From the NCBI GenBank assembly GCA_013330285.1, contig DUIP01000208.1, positions 1 through 5,585 on the forward strand: DNA of 5,585 bases, given 5' to 3'. A program made the position numbers and the translations under genes. A model generated the notes under the pieces. It searched no databases and was not told the origin of the DNA. It saw only the letters and a program-made list of their open reading frames with translations. The first letter of the stretch is position 1. Every line of letters starts with the position of its first letter. The stretch comes from Candidatus Poseidoniaceae archaeon. GTDB taxonomy: Archaea > Thermoplasmatota > Poseidoniia > Poseidoniales > Poseidoniaceae. Positions 1 through 5,585 of this stretch are shown piece by piece.

Positions 1-2088
1 CAGATGACGAACGCCACAACGCCTCTGACGATGGACGGCGATCACTTCAGATTCTGGGTGAATGAAGACATTGGTGAAGCCAGCCTCAGTGTCGCGATTT
101 CCGAAGTCACCAGCATTCAACGCCTCTCCCCACTGGAACCTGGTTCGACTGGTCCAGAAGGCAACTCTCGTATCGAAATGACGCGAGCACAATCTGCTCC
201 GTTCAACATTATTCTTGAGGATGATACCGATCACGTCGACCGGTTCAAGGGCATGAATGGGCGCATTGCTGTTGATCCATTGCCTGCCGACATCACCGTC
301 GCCTATCCAAGCGCAGTTGACTCAACCGGACTTGAGTTGCCGACTTTCGATGATGGTGATGGTGTCGAAGCGCTCTCGTTCTTCCTCGGTGATTTGGTTG
401 ATTTCGGTTCGGTTGTCAACGACCTCGTCTACGGGATGACGGTGGATTTAGGCGGTGTGACCACGGAAGAAAACAACATGTCTCTTGGGATTGATTTGGT
501 CACCGGTGAGGCCTTCAACGTCACTGCAGATGTACGCAAGGGGTCGAATGTCAACGAAGAACCAGATTGGGTGCATGGACTTCATGCCAATTTCAACGAA
601 GCGACACTTGTCAGTTTTAATTACAGCCGAATGCCAACCTTTACCCTCACGAGTAGGAGCGTTGTTGATGAAATCTTGGAAGATTACAAAGTGACACCTT
701 CTGAAGCACCAGCGTTCATTGAGGCCCTCAAATTGGCCAACGTCTCGTACGCAGAAATCGCAGCCGACATCCTCGAAGATGGTGTTGTGCTCGACAGCGA
801 ACTTGAGGGCGTTGACACCTCTGCTTGGGTCGACCAAGGAATTTCCATTGAATTGCGCAGGGCATGGCATCTGAAATCTTGGATGCCAAGTTTGCCATCC
901 GGACGTATTTTCTTAGAGTATGATTTCAGAATGATTGGCGAGGTCCCAGTCTATGAGATTGATTTAGCGATGGATGCTTGGCAACCATTGAGGGAGCAAT
1001 TCAGTCTCATCGTCAATGGTCTTGAAGGAAGAGACGCACAGATCATCATCGATGGAATGGACACCAGCCAACCAAACGATATTCTTGCCAATGCTGTGTT
1101 TTCCACCCAAGATAACCTCACGGTGCCTCGGGTTTCAATCGATATGACCTATGACCTTGGCACTCGACTTGATTCAGCCCATGCCATCTTCATCGACCGG
1201 CGCGCTGAAACTCGCGTTGAAGCGTTGATCATCGGCGTACCACAATCGACTGACTTCTCTGCGACCATTGGTGATATTTTCCTCATCAACGTCACAGTTC
1301 CAACCCAATACCAAACACGAGATGGGTTCTCTGCAGATTCACTCATGATTCAGCAAATGCGCTATGTTGACGATCAGTGGTGGCCGGCAACAGCGTTTAT
1401 GCGAAACTTGCCTGGAGAAATGCGACTTGCTGCTCAACCAGAAAAGGAATTCGACATTCGAGCTGACATTTCATTCCAAGGCATGATGACCCTTGATTAC
1501 AAATCAAACACTGAAGATATGGATCTCTACCTTGCTGCAAGCGGTCGAGCTGTCGATACCAAAGGCGATGTACTGATGCTTGCCGAAGGCTTACCGAAAA
1601 CCTTCGTCATGAAAGCCACCGATGACTGGGGCATGCGCATTGATTCGGATGGCCAAGGTGTCGAACGGGTGTACATGAAACAGACCGATTACCCCTCGGC
1701 CCCCGGCGTGACCATCGACAGGGTGGAAGTGATTGGCGAGAACCTTCGTTCAGCCACCATCCACGTCTACACAGGACCTTACCAATACCCGATCATCGTG
1801 CTCGATGACATTACAGATGGGCGAATCATTGCAAGTGCCGAGATCAGCGTTGAGCCTGGATACTATGTCCCATTCCTTGGCGATTGGAATGTTGAAGGCC
1901 GTGGTGTGTTGCTTGATACTCAATTCACCGGCATCATTCCAACAGCATCCTCGATTGGTGTCAATGGAATGGTTACCGACCTCTCTCTGATTGGAACACT
2001 TTCAGGTGGTGCGGTTGAAACACGACACGTGCTGCTGGTTGAACCCGTAACATCCCTCATTGCCAGTGGGTTGGCAATGATTTTCTGA
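1..2088 (+). CDS. Large beta-rich, probably exported repeat protein of unknown function (5' partial)
   Basis: The frame is open from the first base (CAG before the first ATG at 4), there is no room for a ribosome binding site, and no signal peptide is seen. The true start is therefore very likely upstream and only the C-terminal 695 or so codons are present. I do not recognise the family. Numbering from the ATG at 4, the protein is acidic and dominated by alternating hydrophobic/polar residues typical of beta strands, with no internal membrane segment. Degenerate units recur roughly every 60 residues around an LP-like turn (LP 93, MP 211, GLEG 340, GVPQ 411, NLPG 469, GLPK 530), each followed by short strands. 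One helical stretch (about 218-270) interrupts the strands. The C-terminus ends in a short hydrophobic stretch (SLIASGLAMIF), marginal as a membrane anchor. An exported surface protein is the best guess, inferred from composition and from neighbouring genes. It ends nine bases before the next gene, in the same frame. Confidence 0.8.
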   Translation, partial: QMTNATTPLTMDGDHFRFWVNEDIGEASLSVAISEVTSIQRLSPLEPGSTGPEGNSRIEMTRAQSAPFNIILEDDTDHVDRFKGMNGRIAVDPLPADITVAYPSAVDSTGLELPTFDDGDGVEALSFFLGDLVDFGSVVNDLVYGMTVDLGGVTTEENNMSLGIDLVTGEAFNVTADVRKGSNVNEEPDWVHGLHANFNEATLVSFNYSRMPTFTLTSRSVVDEILEDYKVTPSEAPAFIEALKLANVSYAEIAADILEDGVVLDSELEGVDTSAWVDQGISIELRRAWHLKSWMPSLPSGRIFLEYDFRMIGEVPVYEIDLAMDAWQPLREQFSLIVNGLEGRDAQIIIDGMDTSQPNDILANAVFSTQDNLTVPRVSIDMTYDLGTRLDSAHAIFIDRRAETRVEALIIGVPQSTDFSATIGDIFLINVTVPTQYQTRDGFSADSLMIQQMRYVDDQWWPATAFMRNLPGEMRLAAQPEKEFDIRADISFQGMMTLDYKSNTEDMDLYLAASGRAVDTKGDVLMLAEGLPKTFVMKATDDWGMRIDSDGQGVERVYMKQTDYPSAPGVTIDRVEVIGENLRSATIHVYTGPYQYPIIVLDDITDGRIIASAEISVEPGYYVPFLGDWNVEGRGVLLDTQFTGIIPTASSIGVNGMVTDLSLIGTLSGGAVETRHVLLVEPVTSLIASGLAMIF
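2057..2084 (+). terminator. Hairpin plus TTTT at the 3' end of gene 1 (candidate terminator or attenuator)
   Basis: TCATTGCCA (2057-2065) and TGGCAATGA (2072-2080) are perfect 9-bp inverted arms around a six-base loop, and TTTT follows at once (2081-2084). This is the shape of an intrinsic terminator, but it lies in the last codons of gene 1 and just before the ribosome binding site of gene 2. It could reduce read-through into gene 2 or affect its translation. The stem is only moderately GC-rich and the T tract is short. If the host is an archaeon, termination depends mainly on the T tract, so a true terminator is uncertain. Confidence 0.4.
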
Positions 2089-2093
2089 GGTGA
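2087..2093 (+). promoter_or_regulatory. Strong ribosome binding site of gene 2 (GAGGTGA)
   Basis: GAGGTGA overlaps the TGA stop of gene 1 and sits four bases before the ATG at 2098. It matches the anti-Shine-Dalgarno end of 16S rRNA (GGAGGTGATC as mRNA sense) at seven consecutive positions. It fixes the start of gene 2 and suggests translational coupling to gene 1. Confidence 0.8.
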
Positions 2094-2097
2094 AGGC

Positions 2098-2754
2098 ATG
2101 AGTGGTGAGCGACGCAAAATCCCTGTTGGTGAAGATGGGGAAATGCTCGTTCACGAAGATGACCTTCAAGGCGGTACAGGCCTTCTTGATTTGGTAGCAT
2201 TGGATGCCCAATCGGATCAAGATCTGGAAGAAACCATGGCCGACGTCCGCCGTGCAAAGGAAGCCGTTGACGCTTTGAGTGAGAAAATATCTCCACGGCA
2301 AGTGGCCTTGGCAGGTATCGTGCTCTTGATGTTCATCGGGGTTCTTCTCAGTGGCTGGTATTGGGTGCTGCCGCGGGATGCGGTTGACGTTGAAACAAAT
2401 TACTTGCAACGGGGAGGCCATCTGCTTATGTCTGAGATTCACAACTCAGGCAGCCGTTCGATCACAGATGTGGTCGTTCAAGTGCATTTCTCCTCGGCCA
2501 ATGGAAGTGAAATCTATGAAACCATGCGAATCGAAGTGGAGGCCATAGGTGCACATTCATCCATTGCAGGTGACGATCTTGAGATGCTCATCCTTGGATA
2601 CAGTGTTTGGGATGAATACCTCATAACGGTCGAATTGGAATGGACAGATTACAACGGTGACCAACAACGAGAATCATGGGAGCATGAAGTCGGTTATTGG
2701 GCGACTGAATTATTCTACGACAAGGCAGACAGAACAATTTGGCCACTCGATTAA
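2098..2754 (+). CDS. Single-pass membrane protein with small exported beta domain, function unknown
   Basis: This is a complete 218-residue gene with a clear ribosome binding site. Residues 1-65 are acidic and polar, with a probable amphipathic or coiled-coil helix at about 39-64 (rich in E, D, A, R). Residues 69-91 form one transmembrane segment (ALAGIVLLMFIGVLLSGWYW is its core). No cleavable signal peptide is seen, so it should be a signal anchor with N-terminus inside and C-terminus outside. Residues 95-200 read as a small beta sandwich: the segment around GHLLMSEIHNSGSRSITDVV resembles FxLYD-type or other Ig-like exported domains, with a conserved-looking N-x-G turn followed by alternating hydrophobic strands. 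That resemblance is by eye only. The aromatic, charged tail ends in WPLD. It starts nine bases after gene 1 and is probably co-transcribed with it, so the two may act together at the cell surface. I cannot name a function. Confidence 0.85.
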   Translation: MSGERRKIPVGEDGEMLVHEDDLQGGTGLLDLVALDAQSDQDLEETMADVRRAKEAVDALSEKISPRQVALAGIVLLMFIGVLLSGWYWVLPRDAVDVETNYLQRGGHLLMSEIHNSGSRSITDVVVQVHFSSANGSEIYETMRIEVEAIGAHSSIAGDDLEMLILGYSVWDEYLITVELEWTDYNGDQQRESWEHEVGYWATELFYDKADRTIWPLD

Positions 2755-2757
2755 ATT
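2751..2757 (+). promoter_or_regulatory. Weak A/T-rich promoter-like box before the protease gene
   Basis: TTAAATT overlaps the stop codon of gene 2 and is the most A/T-rich stretch near the 54-bp spacer. If it acted as an archaeal TATA box, transcription would begin at about 2780, inside the palindromic element. An alternative is GATAAA at 2795-2800, which would suit a leaderless start at the second ATG (2824). Neither is a strong match. Confidence 0.2.
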
Positions 2758-2764
2758 CGATTCT

Positions 2765-2787
2765 AACAGAATGTCTGTTCAACAGAC
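2765..2787 (+). repeat. Alternating inverted repeat AACAGA / TCTGTT / AACAGA in the spacer
   Basis: Three copies of a six-base word alternate in orientation: AACAGA (2765-2770), TCTGTT (2774-2779), AACAGA (2781-2786). They form two overlapping perfect palindromes. One is a 6-3-6 element (2765-2779). The other is a 7-1-7 element, GTCTGTT-C-AACAGAC (2773-2787). No T tract follows, so a terminator is unlikely. The position, 22 bases before the protease start at 2809, would suit a dimeric regulator's operator or two mutually exclusive RNA hairpins. Confidence 0.55.
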
Positions 2788-2808
2788 CCCAAGCGATAAA
2801 GCACCGGT

Positions 2809-5585
2809 ATGAAAGGCCAAATCATGCAAGCACGCCGTACGGTGATGGGGGCGTGGTTTCTCGTCACTCTATTTGTCTTGCAGAGTACCTTTTCAGCCGT
2901 GGATTTGAGCAAGGATTCGACTGAAGATGCGCTTCACAATGACGACGGCGTTGAGTGGGTTCAATTCGACTTGGTCGATGGCGTCTATGGAGATGCAATT
3001 GGCTCTCTGAGTCAAACCTCGAGCCTCGAGGAACGCCCAATGACTGCCATCTCGAACATCGGCACCTTTGATCTCGATGGCTTACATCTTGAGCGACCGA
3101 TGTCCACAGAATGGCTCCAGGGCCGTGCAGACCTTCGACTCTATCTCATCGATTCATCGGTTCATCTTCAAACCGCTCGTAGCGAAATGGCTGCGATCGA
3201 GGGCTTGGTTGTTCGAGAATTCATTTCGCCATCGGGCCTGATGCTTCAAGGAACACCGCATGCTCTTGCCCAAGCGGCTTTCGTCGATGGTGTGGTCGCT
3301 CAACACCAAGTTCCAGTTGGTATGTTGGTCGATGGTGCAGTGCTTGATGTGCTGCTCATGGAAGACGGAGCCACGACCTTACAAGGCCAGTTAATGCGCA
3401 TTGAAGGCTGGAGGGATGAAACTGGACCTGTCGATGCGATTGAGTTCGTTGACGAAACTCAGAGTTCATTGATTCAGTCGTTGGCCGAAGTTGCTCCTCT
3501 TGTCTTCGAAGAGCCCAAAAAATGGGACGAAGGCCGGTATGAAGGGACGCTTTCAACAACCGACATCTTGGGCCTTATGATGCAGCCGTCCTTGCGTTTG
3601 TTCCAATTTGACCCTGCGTTCATCACCTACAATAACAACGCTCGAAGCAACATGAAAACAGGTGAGATGACGACGTACTTCACGACTGACTTGGACGGCT
3701 CTGGACAAATTGTTGCGGTTGCAGATTCTGGTTTGGATGAAGATCACGGTGATTTTGGTACCCGTGTGGTTGCAAATAACGATGTCATTGGTGACGGTTC
3801 AACAGCCGACAAGCATTCAGGTCACGGGACGCACGTTTCATGCACCGTTCTTGGAGATGGGGCCCAAGGTGGCTACGCTGGCGTGGCCCCAGAGGCTGAG
3901 CTCTTCTTCCAAGCCATGGAGAATGACAACACAGGTAACTTCCAATCACCTTCACTGAATTATTTGTTAAATTCCGCCTATTCAGCCGGTGCACGCACAC
4001 ACACCAATTCGTGGGGCTCCTCTCAAACCAGCGACCAAGGAAAGTACACCTCTTCTGCCGAAGACGTCGATGACAGAGCAAATTATTACGATCGTTACTA
4101 CAATGGCAGGGAGGGATTAACCATCCTCTTTGCCGCAGGAAATGACGGGCCAAACACCGGTACCGTTGGCGCACCTGCCACCGCTAAGAACACAATTTCT
4201 GTGGGCAATCACCAAAACCGATACTCAGGCTCACCAGACACCATCATGTCTGGGTCTTCACGAGGGCCGACAGATGATGGTCGAATCAAACCCGATTTGA
4301 TCGCTCCGGGTGGCTATGTCCGTTCGTGTCGCGCACAAGAGGCGACCGATACCGGCAGTTCCACATGGTCCAACACCTACTACCTCGAGTATACCGGCAC
4401 TTCGATGGCGACGCCGAATGCAGCAGGCGCAGCAACCATGATTCGTGAATACCTCGAAGAAATTGCACAACGCCCCTCCCCACAGGGTGCTTTGGTCAAA
4501 GCGCTCATGGTGTTAGGAGCAACCGATTTAGGTTCCAGAGACATTCCAAATGATAACGAAGGGTGGGGCAAAGTGAATTTGAGAGAAACCCTTGCTCCAG
4601 TATCAGGCCAAGGCATTTGGGTGGATGATCGCTCTGTGCTCTCCGCCTCAGGCAATTCAAAGAGTTACACATTCAACATCACTCAATCCAATGGTGGATT
4701 CAAATCCGTTCTCGCTTGGTCGGATGAGCGCGGCTCGACCTTTTCTTCAAACCAACTTGTCAACAACCTCGATTTGGAGGTGACTTCCCCCTCGGGTACC
4801 GTGTACCTCGGCAATGATTTTGCGAGCGGGCGCTCAACAACTGGGGGTTCAGCAGACTCGATCAACAACCTCGAAGTCATCCTCATCGACAGCGCTGAAG
4901 TCGGCATCTGGACAGTGAAAGTCAAGGATACAATGCACGGCGGAAGCACAGCGCAGCCTTTTGCGATTGCAGTGCGGGGTCATGGCGTCAATGATTTGAG
5001 ACCCGATCCCGAATTCATTCTCGACCAGTTTTCCATGTCGGTTTCCATTCCCCAAGTGGGCGACCAACTTCAATTGACCACCAAAGTCTTCAACGTAGGG
5101 AATGTTCGTGCAGATTTCTTTGACATTGAATTTAGGGTTGATGATGTGCTCATCGATGTCAAGAACATCGATATCGGTGCTGGTTCGACAAAGACCCAAG
5201 TGTGGTATTGGACGCCACAGGACTCCGGTGAGGCCACACTCTCATTCATCATCGATCCGGATGATGAAATCGAAGAAATTTTGGAAAACAACAACCGCCA
5301 CAATATCGCCGTCAATGTGACCGCACCCGGCGTCAAACTGGCCTCGCCGTTGCAACAGCAAGTGTTGCTCAACACCAGTGCTTCCACCACCTCATGGACA
5401 GTTTCACTGACCAACACCGCTCTTATTGCCACCAATGCAAGCATGAGCACCAACGGCATCACCAACATCGCTACAGGGCAATCTGAATCTTGGTATGTTG
5501 GAGCGACGGAGTCCAATTTCACGCTCGATGGCCAAGACTCAGCAAACATCACAGTGACCCTCGTTCACCCTACACCTCCAACACC
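2809..5585 (+). CDS. Secreted subtilisin-like serine protease, KP-43 type, with beta-barrel and CARDB domains (3' partial)
   Basis: A preproprotease of MEROPS S8; 925 codons are visible and the frame is still open at the window end. An in-frame TAA at 2797 makes ATG 2809 the first possible start; ATG 2824 is the alternative, and neither has a good ribosome binding site. Residues 1-30 are a Sec-type signal peptide (RR, then a hydrophobic core, cleavage near FSA). Residues about 31-276 are a long propeptide. The catalytic domain (about 277-597) has Asp306 (VAVADSGLD), His339 (SGHGTHVS), oxyanion Asn445 (FAAGNDGPN) and Ser532 (GTSMATP), plus SSRGPTDDGRIKPDLIAPG. Triad spacing and motifs such as GARTHTNSWG fit the KP-43 subgroup. 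Residues 603-724 are the KP-43-type C-terminal beta barrel (LVNNLDLEV, NNLEV, QPFAIAVRG). Residues 728-836 are a CARDB domain (NVGN; DPDDEIEEILENNN). An Ig-like region starts near 840 and leads into a Pro/Thr linker. It should hydrolyse proteins outside the cell. Any C-terminal anchor lies beyond the window. Confidence 0.95.
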   Translation, partial: MKGQIMQARRTVMGAWFLVTLFVLQSTFSAVDLSKDSTEDALHNDDGVEWVQFDLVDGVYGDAIGSLSQTSSLEERPMTAISNIGTFDLDGLHLERPMSTEWLQGRADLRLYLIDSSVHLQTARSEMAAIEGLVVREFISPSGLMLQGTPHALAQAAFVDGVVAQHQVPVGMLVDGAVLDVLLMEDGATTLQGQLMRIEGWRDETGPVDAIEFVDETQSSLIQSLAEVAPLVFEEPKKWDEGRYEGTLSTTDILGLMMQPSLRLFQFDPAFITYNNNARSNMKTGEMTTYFTTDLDGSGQIVAVADSGLDEDHGDFGTRVVANNDVIGDGSTADKHSGHGTHVSCTVLGDGAQGGYAGVAPEAELFFQAMENDNTGNFQSPSLNYLLNSAYSAGARTHTNSWGSSQTSDQGKYTSSAEDVDDRANYYDRYYNGREGLTILFAAGNDGPNTGTVGAPATAKNTISVGNHQNRYSGSPDTIMSGSSRGPTDDGRIKPDLIAPGGYVRSCRAQEATDTGSSTWSNTYYLEYTGTSMATPNAAGAATMIREYLEEIAQRPSPQGALVKALMVLGATDLGSRDIPNDNEGWGKVNLRETLAPVSGQGIWVDDRSVLSASGNSKSYTFNITQSNGGFKSVLAWSDERGSTFSSNQLVNNLDLEVTSPSGTVYLGNDFASGRSTTGGSADSINNLEVILIDSAEVGIWTVKVKDTMHGGSTAQPFAIAVRGHGVNDLRPDPEFILDQFSMSVSIPQVGDQLQLTTKVFNVGNVRADFFDIEFRVDDVLIDVKNIDIGAGSTKTQVWYWTPQDSGEATLSFIIDPDDEIEEILENNNRHNIAVNVTAPGVKLASPLQQQVLLNTSASTTSWTVSLTNTALIATNASMSTNGITNIATGQSESWYVGATESNFTLDGQDSANITVTLVHPTPPT

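Noticed and set aside
5..30. ATG at 4 as the true start of gene 1
   Set aside because: The frame is open to the window edge, there is no space for a ribosome binding site, and the first residues are polar rather than a signal peptide.
337..369. Acidic DDGDG motif in gene 1 resembling a calcium loop
   Set aside because: It is a single short match with no flanking helix-loop-helix and no repetition, and it is expected by chance in an acidic protein.
448..870. Minus-strand open frame of 140 codons within gene 1
   Set aside because: It lies wholly antisense to a well-supported gene, its translation is rich in Cys, His, Phe and Arg without any motif, and it has no ribosome binding site that I can see.
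2026..2088. C-terminal Phe after a hydrophobic strand in gene 1, like an outer-membrane barrel signature
   Set aside because: One terminal Phe is weak evidence, the preceding strands lack the aromatic girdle of barrel proteins, and the host may have no outer membrane.
2002..2442. Minus-strand open frame of 146 codons across the gene 1/gene 2 junction
   Set aside because: It is antisense to both genes including the strong ribosome binding site and the membrane segment of gene 2. Its composition is shadow-like and no domain is recognised.
2739..2924. Small plus-strand open frame covering the spacer and the protease signal peptide
   Set aside because: It overlaps the end of gene 2 and the signal-peptide codons in another frame, has no ribosome binding site, and its product shows no recognisable feature.
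5070..5552. Minus-strand open frame of 160 codons opposite the CARDB region
   Set aside because: It is rich in Ser, Val and Leu with no motif. The plus strand here clearly codes for the CARDB domain in the protease frame.

Overview
The window carries three co-oriented genes on the plus strand and almost nothing else. All three products look membrane-bound or exported. I see no tRNA, rRNA, CRISPR array, insertion sequence or minus-strand gene. Base composition is fairly balanced. The one clear ribosome binding site (GAGGTGA) fits the anti-Shine-Dalgarno sequence of both archaea and bacteria. The acidic, beta-rich surface proteins, the one-pass protein with a small exported domain, and the large multidomain secreted subtilase would fit a planktonic marine heterotroph such as a Marine Group II (Poseidoniales) archaeon. 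That assignment is an inference from general character; no phylogenetic marker gene is present.

Bases 1-2088 hold the 3' part of a large beta-strand-rich protein whose start lies upstream of the window. I cannot assign it to a named family. It has degenerate repeats of about 60 residues built around an LP-type turn. Its last codons form a 9-bp hairpin followed by TTTT. Nine bases after its stop, and in the same reading frame, a strong ribosome binding site leads into a 218-residue single-pass membrane protein (2098-2754) with an acidic cytoplasmic part and a small exported beta domain.

A 54-bp spacer (2755-2808) contains a striking alternating inverted repeat (AACAGA / TCTGTT / AACAGA). The third gene runs from 2809 off the end of the window. 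It is a secreted subtilisin-type (MEROPS S8, KP-43-like) serine protease with signal peptide, long propeptide, complete Asp-His-Ser triad with oxyanion Asn, the KP-43-type C-terminal beta-barrel, a CARDB domain, and the beginning of at least one further Ig-like region.

Taken together, genes 1 and 2 look like a translationally linked cell-surface pair. The protease has its own spacer and possibly its own control, and would digest extracellular protein or process surface proteins. No functional link between the pair and the protease is shown by the sequence; only their adjacency is.
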